36,465 bases of DNA from contig NZ_RWIM01000007.1 of NCBI RefSeq assembly GCF_009764645.1, positions 1 through 36,465 of the forward strand, written 5' to 3'. A program made the position numbers and the translations under genes. The stretch comes from Pseudomonas sp. PB106. GTDB taxonomy: Bacteria; Pseudomonadota; Gammaproteobacteria; Pseudomonadales; Pseudomonadaceae. The notes under the pieces are model-generated. The model saw only the letters and a program-made list of their open reading frames with translations, searched no databases and was not told where the DNA came from. Shown piece by piece: positions 1 through 9,709 of this stretch. Each line of letters opens with the position of its first letter. The first letter of the stretch is position 1.

Positions 1-59
1 GGCTGCGATCTTTTGATCTGGCTTTTTTTAGATCAAAAGATCGCAGCCTGCGGCAGCTC
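1..59. repeat. REP element, inverted pair, cut by window start
   Basis: Bases 1-19 and 30-48 are perfect reverse complements (GGCTGCGATCTTTTGATCT and its complement), separated by a T-rich 10-nt loop. They are followed by the tail CTGCGGCAGCTCC. The same core and tail recur near 10923, 17611, 29947 and 36399, so this is a dispersed REP/REPIN-type repeat typical of fluorescent pseudomonads. It lies directly after tatD; the T-rich loop and strong hairpin could also slow or end transcription of the operon. Confidence 0.9.
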
Positions 60-851
60 CTAAAGGGCAGATTTGACCGAAGCCAGCGGGAACAGGCGTT
101 TGAAGTTCTCGGTGGTCTGTTCGGCAAACCGCTCGTAGTTTTCACCGCGCAGCATCGCCAGGAATTCCGCCACTTCGCGCACGTACTGCGGCAGGTTCGG
201 CTTGCCGCGATAGGGGATCGGCGCCAGATACGGCGAATCGGTTTCCACCAGCAGGCGATCTGCCGGGACTTTGCTCGCGACATCGCGCAGCGCATCCGCA
301 TTGCGGAACGTGACAATACCCGACAAAGAAATGTAATAGCCCATGTCCAGCGCAGCCTTGGCCATGTCCCAGTCTTCGGTGAAGCAATGCAGCACACCGG
401 CCTGCGGCAACGCCGCTTCGCGCAGCAGTTCGAGGGTGTCGGCCCGCGCGCCACGGGTGTGGATGATCACCGGTTTGCCGGTTTGCTGCGCGGCTTGCAG
501 ATGCAGGCGGAAAGACTCCTGCTGCAACTCGGCCGCTTCCGGCTCGTAGTGATAGTCCAGACCGGTTTCACCGATCGCCACCACTTTCGGGTGATTGAGT
601 TCTTGTAGCAGCCAATCCAGCGCTGGAGCGGCGCCCGGTTGCACGTCGAGAGGATGCACGCCGACCGAGCAATCGACATCGTCGTAACGCTCAGCCAGGG
701 CTTTGACGTCGGCAGCGTTATCGGCACTCACGCCAATGCACAGAAAGTGCCCTACTCCGCGCTCGCGTGCCGCATCAAGTGCGGCATCCAGCGAGCCGTC
801 ATGGGCGGCGAGGTCGAGGCGATCAAGGTGACAATGGGAATCTACGAGCAT
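60..851 (-). CDS. tatD: TatD family metal-dependent deoxyribonuclease
   Basis: The 263-residue protein is a TatD/YcfH-type TIM-barrel hydrolase of about the usual family length. Metal-binding motifs are visible in order: DSHCHLD at residues 4-10, GVHP near 65, GETGLDYH near 95, HTR near 132, HCF near 154 and ETDSPYLAP near 203. Family members are cytoplasmic 3'-5' exonucleases or DNA-repair/quality-control nucleases; the exact substrate here is not shown by sequence. It is the last gene of the fab-to-tatD operon, starting 15 nt after pilZ stops, with no good Shine-Dalgarno sequence, so it may depend on translation of pilZ. Its TAG stop codon appears to come from the adjoining REP element. The assignment to the YcfH subgroup rests on the holB-pilZ neighbourhood. 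Confidence 0.93.
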   Translation of the reverse strand: MLVDSHCHLDRLDLAAHDGSLDAALDAARERGVGHFLCIGVSADNAADVKALAERYDDVDCSVGVHPLDVQPGAAPALDWLLQELNHPKVVAIGETGLDYHYEPEAAELQQESFRLHLQAAQQTGKPVIIHTRGARADTLELLREAALPQAGVLHCFTEDWDMAKAALDMGYYISLSGIVTFRNADALRDVASKVPADRLLVETDSPYLAPIPYRGKPNLPQYVREVAEFLAMLRGENYERFAEQTTENFKRLFPLASVKSAL

Positions 852-866
852 AAAAAAGACGGCTAC

Positions 867-1223
867 TTACATCGTATGAGTGGGACGGTCGGACTTCAGG
901 GCTCCGGCCAGATGGGTTTCGATGCGACTGCGCGCGGTGTTGTCGCCGTCGTTGAACTGCACGCCGACACCGGCGGCGCGGTTGCCTTGCGCACCTTTGG
1001 GCGTGATCCAGGTGACTTTGCCGGCGACCGGGATCTTCTCCGCCTCGTCCATCAGATGCAGCAGCATGAACACCTCGTCACCCAACTTGTAGCTCTTGTT
1101 GGTCGGGATGAACAGGCCACCGTTCTTGATGAACGGCATGTAGGCGGCATACAGCACCGACTTGTCCTTGATGGTCAGGGACAGGATGCCGTTGCGCGGC
1201 CCCGGGCTGATCGGTTCATTCAT
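867..1223 (-). CDS. pilZ: Type IV pilus assembly protein PilZ
   Basis: The 118-residue single PilZ-domain protein contains the stretches NGILSLTIKD, YMPFIKNGGLFIP and VTWITPKGAQ, which I recognise as near-identical to PilZ of P. aeruginosa. The first ATG (MNEPIS) is preferred over an in-frame GTG 12 nt upstream because GGAGG lies 6 nt before it and the GTG overlaps that ribosome binding site. The cyclic-di-GMP motifs RxxxR and DxSxxG are absent (NGGLF stands in the second position), as in the orphan PilZ that acts with FimX and PilB in pilus assembly instead of binding the nucleotide itself. It lies between holB and tatD, the conserved Pseudomonas arrangement. Confidence 0.93.
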   Translation of the reverse strand: MNEPISPGPRNGILSLTIKDKSVLYAAYMPFIKNGGLFIPTNKSYKLGDEVFMLLHLMDEAEKIPVAGKVTWITPKGAQGNRAAGVGVQFNDGDNTARSRIETHLAGALKSDRPTHTM

Positions 1224-1265
1224 GTTGACCTCCACTGCTGATCTTCAGAGTCTAGGTACACATTG

Positions 1266-2883
<1,618 letters not shown>

Positions 2884-2893
2884 TTAATCAAAG

Positions 2894-4069
2894 TCATTGC
2901 GCGTTTTGTGGTGCGGCCGTTTCCGGGGCCGGCGCGGGTTCCGGAGCTGGAACTTGCGGCAGCGCTTCCGGTGCCGTATTCGGCGACGCTGCGGGTATCG
3001 CCTCTTCCGCGGCTGGAGCCGCTTCCGGAGTCACCGCCGGCGCGGGGCTGGAACGGTAATCCGCCCGGCGCTTGAGCTGGTACTCACGCACCGCATTGTT
3101 ATGTGCGTCCAGATCATCGGAGAACACATGGCTGCCGTCGCCACGGGCAACGAAATACAGGCTCGTGCCTTCGACCGGATTCAGCGCCGCATGAATCGCT
3201 TCACGCCCGACCATCGCAATCGGTGTCGGCGGCAGGCCTGGAATCACGTACGTGTTATAGGCAGTCGGCTCTTTCAAGTGCGCGCGGGTCAACTTGCCGG
3301 TGTAGCGATCGCCCAGACCATAGATGACCGTCGGATCGGTCTGCAACTGCATGCCCAAGGCCATTCGACGCACGAAAACGCCAGCAATCTGCCCGCGCTC
3401 CTGTGGCACGCCGGTTTCTTTCTCGACCAGCGAAGCCATGATCAGCGCTTGATAGGGTTCGGTATACGGCACGTCGGCAGAACGGCTTTCCCACTCTTTC
3501 GCAAGGACTTCGTCGAGGCGATCAAAGGCTTTCTTCAGCAGTTCGGCATCGGACATGCCGCGCACGAAGCGGTAGGTATCGGGGAAGAAACGCCCTTCAG
3601 GGAACAGACCTTTATGGCCAATCTTCGCCATGACGTCGCTGTCGCTCAGGCCGTTCAGGGTCTGTTCGATCTTCTCGTCTTTGGCCAATGCGGCGCGCAC
3701 TTGATGGAAGTTCCAGCCCTCGACCAGCGTCACGCTGTACTGCACCACGTCGCCACGCTTCCACAAGTCGATCAGACCATTGACGGTCATGCCCGGCTGC
3801 ATGCGGTATTCGCCGCTGTGGATCGGAGTACCGGCGAGGTTGAAGCGCCAATAGACCCGCAACCAGAACGCGTCCTTGATGACGCCATCGGTTTCGAGTC
3901 CGAGGAAAGTACGGGTCGGTGTCGAGCCCTTCGGTACATCCAGCAGCTCTTCCTGCGTGATGTTCAGGGGCTGCTCCAGTGCGGAGTGAATCTTCCAGGC
4001 GCTAGCGCCCAGCAACAGCCCTGCCAGAACCAGTCCGGTTTCCAGCAGCAGCAAAAGTTTACGTCTCAC
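2894..4069 (-). CDS. mltG: Endolytic murein transglycosylase MltG
   Basis: MltG is an inner-membrane lytic transglycosylase that cuts nascent glycan strands and limits their length. A single N-terminal membrane anchor (residues 5-24) follows a short basic start, then a LysM-like region, then the YceG catalytic domain with the signature SLVEKET at residues 213-219 holding the catalytic glutamate. DPTVIYGL and YNTYVIPGLPPTPI (near 245-284) are family hallmarks. The start is GTG, three bases after pabC stops. The protein is 391 residues against about 340 in E. coli; the extra part is an Ala/Pro/Glu-rich tail from about residue 341, probably disordered in the periplasm. It is placed between pabC and tmk, as in most Gammaproteobacteria. 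Confidence 0.94.
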   Translation of the reverse strand: MRRKLLLLLETGLVLAGLLLGASAWKIHSALEQPLNITQEELLDVPKGSTPTRTFLGLETDGVIKDAFWLRVYWRFNLAGTPIHSGEYRMQPGMTVNGLIDLWKRGDVVQYSVTLVEGWNFHQVRAALAKDEKIEQTLNGLSDSDVMAKIGHKGLFPEGRFFPDTYRFVRGMSDAELLKKAFDRLDEVLAKEWESRSADVPYTEPYQALIMASLVEKETGVPQERGQIAGVFVRRMALGMQLQTDPTVIYGLGDRYTGKLTRAHLKEPTAYNTYVIPGLPPTPIAMVGREAIHAALNPVEGTSLYFVARGDGSHVFSDDLDAHNNAVREYQLKRRADYRSSPAPAVTPEAAPAAEEAIPAASPNTAPEALPQVPAPEPAPAPETAAPQNAQ

Positions 4070-4072
4070 TAA

Positions 4073-4888
4073 TCAGGCATCCAGTAGGGCGCGGGCAATG
4101 GTTTGCAGTTTACGGGTGAGCGGGCCAACCGGCCAGCTCAGTGCAGCGTAGGCGCGTACCGGCCAGACGCCATAAACGCTGTTGCAGATAAAGACTTCGT
4201 CGGCCCATTGCAGCTGTTCGAGGCTGATGTCGGCGATTTGCGTGGGGATGGCCAATGACTCGGCCTGAAACAATATTTCGGCACGCATCACGCCAGCCAC
4301 GCCGCAGCGCTTCAGATCCGGCGTGATCAACACACCATCACGCACCAGGAAAATATTGCTGAACACCCCTTCGACGACTCGACCGGCCTGATCGAGCATC
4401 AAGCCTTCGGCGTGCTCGCTGTCCTGCCATTCGGCACGGGCGAGCACCTGTTCAAGGCGATTGAGGTGTTTGAGTCCGGCGAGTAACGGTTGCTTGGCCA
4501 GGCGGGTGCTGCACGGGAACAGGCGAACGCCTTGTTCAGCATGGGCAGCGGGATAAGCCGAAGGAGGATTGCCTTGCAGAACGCGTCGACCCGGCGCCGC
4601 CGGATCGGGCGCGTAACCGCGCAAACCGTCGCCACGGGTGAGGATGAGCTTGAGCACGCCCTCACCCATCGCCGCCGCGTAACTCAGCAGCTCTTGGCGA
4701 ATCAATTGAATATCCGCTGCGATGGCCAGACGGACACAGCCCTCGGCCAGTCGCGCCAGATGCCGATCCAGCAGGATCGGTTGACCATTGCGCACAGCGA
4801 AGGTCTCGAACAGACCGTCGCCGTAAGCCAGGCCGCGATCTTTCAGCGACAGACTGTCAGCCGGTTGACCGTCGACCCAGCAGTCCAT
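4073..4888 (-). CDS. pabC: Aminodeoxychorismate lyase
   Basis: PabC is a PLP enzyme of fold type IV that converts 4-amino-4-deoxychorismate to p-aminobenzoate and pyruvate for folate synthesis. The 271-residue protein begins with the family pattern RGLAYGDGLFET (residues 18-29), has the Schiff-base lysine at K140 in GLKHLNRLEQVLA, and the cofactor segment EGVFSNIFLV near residue 173. CNSVYGVWPV near 237 supports PabC over branched-chain aminotransferase or D-amino-acid aminotransferase. The ATG shares one base with the fabF stop (TGATG), indicating translational coupling. The fabF-pabC-mltG-tmk order supports the call. Confidence 0.94.
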   Translation of the reverse strand: MDCWVDGQPADSLSLKDRGLAYGDGLFETFAVRNGQPILLDRHLARLAEGCVRLAIAADIQLIRQELLSYAAAMGEGVLKLILTRGDGLRGYAPDPAAPGRRVLQGNPPSAYPAAHAEQGVRLFPCSTRLAKQPLLAGLKHLNRLEQVLARAEWQDSEHAEGLMLDQAGRVVEGVFSNIFLVRDGVLITPDLKRCGVAGVMRAEILFQAESLAIPTQIADISLEQLQWADEVFICNSVYGVWPVRAYAALSWPVGPLTRKLQTIARALLDA

Positions 4889-6132
4889 CAGCCTGCGAAC
4901 CGACGGAACGCCAGGGTGCCGTTGGTGCCACCGAAACCGAAGGAGTTGGACAGCACGACATCGATGTCCATGTTGCGCGCGGTGTGCGGCACGAAATCGA
5001 GATCGCAGCCTTCGTCCGGTTCATCAAGGTTGATGGTCGGCGGCGCAACCTGGCTGTTGATTGCCAGTACGCTGAAGATTGCTTCGACCGCACCCGCAGC
5101 ACCCAGCAAGTGACCGGTCATTGACTTGGTCGAGCTGACCGCCAGTTTGTAGGCGTGATCACCGAACACCGACTTGATCGCATTGGCTTCGGCGAGGTCG
5201 CCGGCTGGAGTCGAGGTGCCGTGGGCGTTGATGTATTGCACTTGATCGATGTTGATCTTCGCATCGCGCAGCGCATTGGTGATGCAGCGCGCGGCACCGG
5301 CGCCGTCGGCCGGTGGCGAGGTCATGTGGAACGCATCGCCACTGGTGCCGAACCCGATCAGCTCGGCGTAAATGGTGGCGCCACGTGCCTTGGCGTGTTC
5401 CAGCTCTTCGAGAACCAGTGCACCGGCACCGTCAGACAGGACGAAACCGTCACGGCCCTTGTCCCATGGACGGCTGGCGCGAGTCGGTTCATCGTTGCGG
5501 GTCGACAGCGCACGGGACGCGCCGAAGCCGCCCATGCCCAGGCCGCATGCAGCCATTTCGGCACCGCCGGCAATCATCACATCGGCTTCGTCGTACATGA
5601 TGTTGCGCGCCGCCATGCCGATGCAGTGCGTACCGGTGGTGCATGCAGTGGCGATGGCGTAGTTAGGCCCCTGTGCGCCCAGATGGATGGACAGGAAACC
5701 GGAAATCATATTGATGATCGAGCCTGGCACGAAGAATGGCGAGATTCGACGCGGGCCCGTCTCATGCAGGGTACGGCTGGTTTCTTCGATGTTGGTCAGA
5801 CCGCCAATGCCCGAACCCATGGCCACGCCAATGCGCTCACGGTTGGCGTCGGTGACTTCGAGCCCTGCGTTGCGCACGGCCTGAAAGCCTGCTGCGAGGC
5901 CATACTGAATGAACAGGTCGAGCTTGCGCGCTTCCTTGACCGACAGGTATTCCTCGACATTGAAGCCCTTTACCGAGCCGCCAAAGCGGGTGGAATAGGC
6001 AGAAAGGTCGGTGTGTTCGATCAGACCAATGCCACTGCGGCCAGCCAGAATGCCCTGCCAACTGCTCGGCACATCCGTGCCCAGTGGCGACAACATACCC
6101 ATACCGGTGACTACGACGCGTCTACGCGACAC
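4888..6132 (-). CDS. fabF: Beta-ketoacyl-ACP synthase II
   Basis: FabF condenses acyl-ACP with malonyl-ACP in the elongation cycle of fatty-acid synthesis. The 414-residue thiolase-fold enzyme carries the Cys-His-His triad: C164 in [10 protein letters not shown]304 in [11 protein letters not shown] and H341 in [12 protein letters not shown], with K336 also present, plus the C-terminal NSFGFGGTN. The reading frame extends 12 codons upstream, but GTG at 6132 is chosen because AAGGAGAG lies 7 nt before it and the protein then starts [11 protein letters not shown], like other FabF proteins. A terminator-like hairpin separates it from acpP, so it probably receives only part of the acpP transcription. 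Confidence 0.96.
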   Translation of the reverse strand: MSRRRVVVTGMGMLSPLGTDVPSSWQGILAGRSGIGLIEHTDLSAYSTRFGGSVKGFNVEEYLSVKEARKLDLFIQYGLAAGFQAVRNAGLEVTDANRERIGVAMGSGIGGLTNIEETSRTLHETGPRRISPFFVPGSIINMISGFLSIHLGAQGPNYAIATACTTGTHCIGMAARNIMYDEADVMIAGGAEMAACGLGMGGFGASRALSTRNDEPTRASRPWDKGRDGFVLSDGAGALVLEELEHAKARGATIYAELIGFGTSGDAFHMTSPPADGAGAARCITNALRDAKINIDQVQYINAHGTSTPAGDLAEANAIKSVFGDHAYKLAVSSTKSMTGHLLGAAGAVEAIFSVLAINSQVAPPTINLDEPDEGCDLDFVPHTARNMDIDVVLSNSFGFGGTNGTLAFRRFAG

Positions 6133-6176
6133 AGCACTCTCCTTTTTCAAATGACGACGACTTTGCATCAGGCCTA

Positions 6177-6214
6177 AAGAAAAAACCGCACGCCATGATG
6201 GCAGTGCGGTTTTT
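6177..6214 (-). terminator. Intrinsic terminator or attenuator between acpP and fabF
   Basis: An 11-bp perfect stem (AAAAACCGCAC at 6181-6191 with its complement at 6204-6214) encloses an inner GCCA/TGGC stem. On the minus strand it is followed by TTTTTTCTTT, giving a textbook rho-independent terminator directly after acpP. It would let acpP be expressed far above fabF, in line with the high cellular demand for ACP. Confidence 0.85.
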
Positions 6215-6243
6215 CCATGACAGCAAACAACGATTACAAACTA

Positions 6244-6480
6244 TTACGCCTGGTGGCTAGTAACGTAGTCGATTGCAGCTTGTACAGTAGTGATCTTTTC
6301 AGCTTCTTCGTCAGGGATTTCGGTCTCGAATTCCTCTTCCAGAGCCATCACCAGCTCAACGGTGTCAAGGGAGTCGGCACCCAGGTCTTCTACGAAGGAA
6401 GCAGTGTTAACCACTTCTTCTTCTTTAACACCCAGTTGCTCGGCAACGATTTTCTTGACGCGCTCTTCGATGGTGCTCAT
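6244..6480 (-). CDS. acpP: Acyl carrier protein
   Basis: AcpP carries growing acyl chains on a phosphopantetheine arm. The 78-residue acidic protein has the attachment serine S37 in [18 protein letters not shown] and the ends typical of enterobacterial and pseudomonad ACP ([12 protein letters not shown] at the start, YVTSHQA at the end). AGGAG lies 12 nt before the ATG, slightly far. It has its own candidate promoter in the 196-nt gap after fabG and a strong terminator behind it, so it is likely a highly expressed single-gene transcript inside the fab cluster. Confidence 0.98.
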   Translation of the reverse strand: MSTIEERVKKIVAEQLGVKEEEVVNTASFVEDLGADSLDTVELVMALEEEFETEIPDEEAEKITTVQAAIDYVTSHQA

Positions 6481-6532
6481 ACCTTGTTTTCACTCCTAAT
6501 GGACAAATTCAGGCAGCTGGCCAGTGGGTAAG

Positions 6533-6560
6533 TGTATAGAAAGACTTTTCAGCTTTTCAA
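6533..6560 (-). promoter_or_regulatory. Candidate acpP promoter with inverted repeat
   Basis: On the minus strand TTGAAA (6560-6555), a 16-nt spacer and TATACA (6538-6533) form a good sigma70 match, predicting a start near 6526 and a leader of about 46 nt. A perfect 6-bp inverted repeat, AGCTTT / AAAGCT with 7 nt between (6551-6569), overlaps the -35 box and could bind a regulator. Further AT-rich -10-like stretches occur upstream at 6595-6655, so more than one promoter is possible. Confidence 0.5.
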
Positions 6561-6676
6561 CTGAAAGCTTCACTCCTCAAACCCTGCGACCCTCTGCCTA
6601 TAAATAGATTGCAGCTTTATAACGGATTTTAGACAGCTCGTATGACATTTTTTTGAAGCAATCCGTCACATTTTAC

Positions 6677-7420
6677 TTACATGTACATCCCACCGTTCAC
6701 CGGGATTGTAGCCCCAGTGACGTATGCCGCACCGTCGGATGCAAGAAAAGCGACCACGGACGCGATCTCTTGAGCTTGTCCCAGACGACCCAGCGGAATC
6801 TGCGTCTGCAAGGCTTCACGCTGTGCTTCAGGCAGTTCACGTGTCATATCGGTGTCGATAAACCCTGGGGTTACCGAGTTGACCGTAATCGAACGCGAAC
6901 CGACTTCACGCGCCATCGCACGGCTGAAACCTTCCAGACCGGCCTTGGCGGCTGCATAGTTTACTTGGCCAGCGTTGCCCATGGCACCCACCACCGAGCC
7001 AATACTGATAATTCGACCCCAACGCGCCTTGGTCATGCCGCGCAGAACGCCCTTGGACAGGCGATACAGACTGTTCAGATTGGTATCGATCACGTCGTAC
7101 CACTCGTCGTCTTTCATGCGCATCATCAGGTTATCGCGGGTGATACCGGCATTATTGACCAGGATCGCCACTGGCGCACCAAACTGCTCCTGAATACCTG
7201 CCAGCACAGCGCTGACCGATTCATCGCTGGTGACGTTAAGTTCGAAACCTGCGCCCTGAATACCATTTTCCTTCAGGGTCGCGGCAATGCGCTCAGCGCC
7301 CGAAGCGGAAGTCGCGGTGCCAATAACGATGGCGCCCTGACGACCCAGTTCCAGTGCGATGGCCTGGCCAATGCCGCGGCTTGCACCGGTAACCAGTGCA
7401 ACTTTACCTTGCAGACTCAT
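6677..7420 (-). CDS. fabG: 3-oxoacyl-ACP reductase
   Basis: FabG reduces 3-oxoacyl-ACP with NADPH. The 247-residue short-chain dehydrogenase has the nucleotide-binding TGASRGIG at residues 11-18, NNAG at 89-92, and the catalytic S142, Y155 and K159 (pattern S-x12-Y-x3-K). PGFIDTDMT near 184 and the C-terminal TGATIPVNGGMYM are FabG hallmarks. The ATG at 7420 (MSLQGKVALVTG) with AGGAG eight bases upstream is preferred over an in-frame extension that runs into fabD. Only 16 nt separate it from fabD. Confidence 0.97.
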   Translation of the reverse strand: MSLQGKVALVTGASRGIGQAIALELGRQGAIVIGTATSASGAERIAATLKENGIQGAGFELNVTSDESVSAVLAGIQEQFGAPVAILVNNAGITRDNLMMRMKDDEWYDVIDTNLNSLYRLSKGVLRGMTKARWGRIISIGSVVGAMGNAGQVNYAAAKAGLEGFSRAMAREVGSRSITVNSVTPGFIDTDMTRELPEAQREALQTQIPLGRLGQAQEIASVVAFLASDGAAYVTGATIPVNGGMYM

Positions 7421-7436
7421 GCAAGTTTCTCCTGAT

Positions 7437-8375
7437 TCAGGCTTGCGCTGCACGAGCGGCAGCGAAAGCGTCTGGGGTATTGAGGTTGGAAGTCGCCACG
7501 CCTTCGGCGCAACGTTTGTTCAGACCGGCCAGGACTTTGCCCGGGCCGCATTCGACCAGATTCGTCGCGCCTTTGGCGGCCAACGTCTGTACCGACTCGA
7601 CCCAGCGCACTGGCTTGTACAGTTGCTCGAGCAGATCACGCTTGAGGGTTTCCAGATCGGCCGGCACTTGCGCGCTGACGTTCTGTACCACCGGGATCTG
7701 CGGCGCCTGCCAGTCGATGGCGGCGACGGATTCGGCAAAACGCTCGGCAGCCGGGCGCATCAGTTCGCAGTGCGACGGCACGCTCACCGGCAGCGGCATG
7801 GCACGCTTGGCGCCACGCGCCTTGCAGCCGTCGATGGCACGCTCAACGGCAGCCTTGGCGCCGGCGATCACGACCTGGCCCGGCGAGTTGAAGTTGACAG
7901 CACTGACCACTTCGCCTTGCGCGGCTTCCGCGCAGGCTGCGAGCACGTCAGCATCTTCCAGACCGAGGATGGCAGCCATGCCGCCCTGCCCGGCTGGAAC
8001 CGCTTCCTGCATCAGTTGACCACGGCGCTCAACCAGCTTCACCGCGTCAGCCAGCGTCAGACTGCCAGCGGCAACCAGCGCGCTGTATTCGCCCAGGCTG
8101 TGACCGGCCACAAAGGCCGGACGCGCGCCACCTTCAGCCAGCCACAGACGCCACAGGGCGATCGATGCGGTCAGAATGGCCGGTTGGGTTTTGTCGGTTT
8201 GATTGAGCAGCTCTTCCGGACCCTGCTGGGTCAGTGCCCACAGGTCATAGCCCAGAGCCTCAGAGGCTTCTTTGAAAGTTTCGAGGATCAACGGATATTC
8301 CGCGCCCAGCTCGGCCAGCATGCCGAGGGACTGCGAACCCTGTCCTGGAAAGACGAATGCGAGGGAAGCAGACAT
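7437..8375 (-). CDS. fabD: Malonyl-CoA:ACP transacylase
   Basis: FabD moves malonyl from CoA to ACP, supplying the extender unit. The 312-residue protein shows FPGQGSQ at residues 9-15, the nucleophile S93 in GHSLGE, the substrate arginine in ERRGQLM near 115, and the catalytic histidine in SVPSHC near 200. The start is ATG with AGGGG eight bases upstream. A 123-nt gap separates it from plsX, larger than other gaps in this cluster and containing a small hairpin, so it may have its own promoter. Confidence 0.97.
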   Translation of the reverse strand: MSASLAFVFPGQGSQSLGMLAELGAEYPLILETFKEASEALGYDLWALTQQGPEELLNQTDKTQPAILTASIALWRLWLAEGGARPAFVAGHSLGEYSALVAAGSLTLADAVKLVERRGQLMQEAVPAGQGGMAAILGLEDADVLAACAEAAQGEVVSAVNFNSPGQVVIAGAKAAVERAIDGCKARGAKRAMPLPVSVPSHCELMRPAAERFAESVAAIDWQAPQIPVVQNVSAQVPADLETLKRDLLEQLYKPVRWVESVQTLAAKGATNLVECGPGKVLAGLNKRCAEGVATSNLNTPDAFAAARAAQA

Positions 8376-8412
8376 GTAACAAGCCCCTAATGATCTTGTC
8401 GTCGGAAAATGA

Positions 8413-8428
8413 CGTCCCGCTTGGGACG
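8413..8428 (-). other. Hairpin in the fabD leader
   Basis: CGTCCC and GGGACG form a perfect 6-bp stem with a 4-nt loop, 38 nt upstream of the fabD ATG. No uninterrupted T run follows (TCATTTTCC), so it is at most a weak terminator or attenuator for read-through from plsX. I see no clear sigma70 promoter in this gap. Confidence 0.45.
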
Positions 8429-8498
8429 CAAGAAACTGACAGTTTGGATGGCCCTTTGAACCGGGCGGTCACATTTAAGCATTGTCCGACGAAAACGC

Positions 8499-9509
8499 CT
8501 AAGACAACAGATCCTCCAGACGACCGTGAAGGCGCTCGGGCAAGTTCTCCTGAATCTCGATCAGCGCCCGCTGAATCGCACTCTGAAAGCCCTGAACCCC
8601 GGCCGAACCGTGACTTTTCACGACGATACCCTGCAAACCAAGGAAGCTTGCGCCATTATGTCGCGCCGGCGCCAGATCCGCCTGCAAGCGCTTCATCAGT
8701 GGCAGCGCCAAAGCACCCACCGCACGCGAGGCCAGATTCTTTTTGAACAGCGCTTCGATGCGCGCAGCAATCATGGTTGCCAGGCCCTCGCTGGACTTGA
8801 GCAGGATGTTGCCGACGAAACCGTCGCACACCACGACATCCGCCTCGCCGCGATACAACCCGTCGCCCTCAATGAAGCCGATGTAGTTGATGCCGCGAGC
8901 AGCCTGCAACAGTGTCGCCGCGAGTTTGACCTGCTGATTGCCCTTGATGTCTTCGGTGCCGATATTCAGCAGCGCTACGCGCGGACGATTGATCCCCAGC
9001 GTCTGCGCCGCCACCGAACCCATCACCGCAAACTGCAGCAAATGCTCGGCACTGCAATCGACATTGGCGCCCAGATCGAGCAACTGGCAAAAGCCCTTCT
9101 GCGTCGGAATCGCGGCTACCATCGCCGGACGATCAATGCCCGGCAGCGTCTTCAGCACAAATCGCGACAGCGCCATCAACGCACCGGTATTACCGGCACT
9201 GACACAGGCTTGAGCCTTGCCATCACGCACCCGTTCGAGGGCGACACGCATCGACGAGTCCGGCTTGCCACGCAAGGCCTGGGTCGGTTTTTCGTCCATG
9301 GTGATGACTTCGCTGGCCGCAACAATCGTCAGGCGCGCGCGATCGGCAGCCGATTGGCCGTGGATCAATTCTTCAAGAAGGGAGGGTTGACCGACAAGGG
9401 TCAGATGCAGCGAGGGCGTAGCAGACAGACAAGCAAGACTGGCCTGAACAATGCTGCGGGGACCGAAGTCCCCGCCCATTGCGTCAATCGCGATGACTTG
9501 AGCGGACAA
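8499..9509 (-). CDS. plsX: Phosphate acyltransferase PlsX
   Basis: PlsX converts acyl-ACP to acyl-phosphate, the donor used by PlsY to begin phospholipid synthesis, and acts at the inner face of the membrane. The 336-residue protein has the N-terminal [23 protein letters not shown] near 104-115, [12 protein letters not shown] near 180 and [15 protein letters not shown] near 230, all family signatures. The start is TTG, four bases after the rpmF stop and without a strong ribosome binding site, suggesting translational coupling; the next ATG would remove the conserved N-terminus. Order rpmF-plsX-fabD is widely conserved. Confidence 0.95.
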   Translation of the reverse strand: MSAQVIAIDAMGGDFGPRSIVQASLACLSATPSLHLTLVGQPSLLEELIHGQSAADRARLTIVAASEVITMDEKPTQALRGKPDSSMRVALERVRDGKAQACVSAGNTGALMALSRFVLKTLPGIDRPAMVAAIPTQKGFCQLLDLGANVDCSAEHLLQFAVMGSVAAQTLGINRPRVALLNIGTEDIKGNQQVKLAATLLQAARGINYIGFIEGDGLYRGEADVVVCDGFVGNILLKSSEGLATMIAARIEALFKKNLASRAVGALALPLMKRLQADLAPARHNGASFLGLQGIVVKSHGSAGVQGFQSAIQRALIEIQENLPERLHGRLEDLLS

Positions 9510-9513
9510 GTGA

Positions 9514-9696
9514 TTACTCGTCAGCGCCCTTGTCGATCACTTTACGGCCACGGTATACGCCTTCTGGCGATACGTGGTGACGCAGGTGAACTTCACCAGT
9601 GGTTTTTTCTACAGACAGGGTGCTAGCCTCGAGAGCGTCGTGCGAACGGCGCATGTCACGGGCAGAGCGGGATTTTTTGTTCTGCTGAACAGCCAT
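9514..9696 (-). CDS. rpmF: 50S ribosomal protein L32
   Basis: L32 is a small protein of the large ribosomal subunit. The 60-residue basic protein begins [20 protein letters not shown] and contains [16 protein letters not shown], matching bacterial L32 closely. It has no cysteines, so it is the zinc-free form. AGGAG lies 10 nt before the ATG. It follows yceD by 12 nt and precedes plsX by four nt, linking ribosome and lipid synthesis in one transcript, as in E. coli. Confidence 0.98.
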
Positions 9697-9709
9697 AATT
9701 GATTAACTC

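Noticed and set aside
6133..6168. N-terminal extension of FabF ([12 protein letters not shown])
   Set aside because: It covers the AAGGAGAG ribosome binding site of the GTG at 6132 and is absent from other FabF proteins.
8413..8428. Terminator between plsX and fabD
   Set aside because: The stem is only 6 bp and no T run follows, so I list it only as a leader hairpin.
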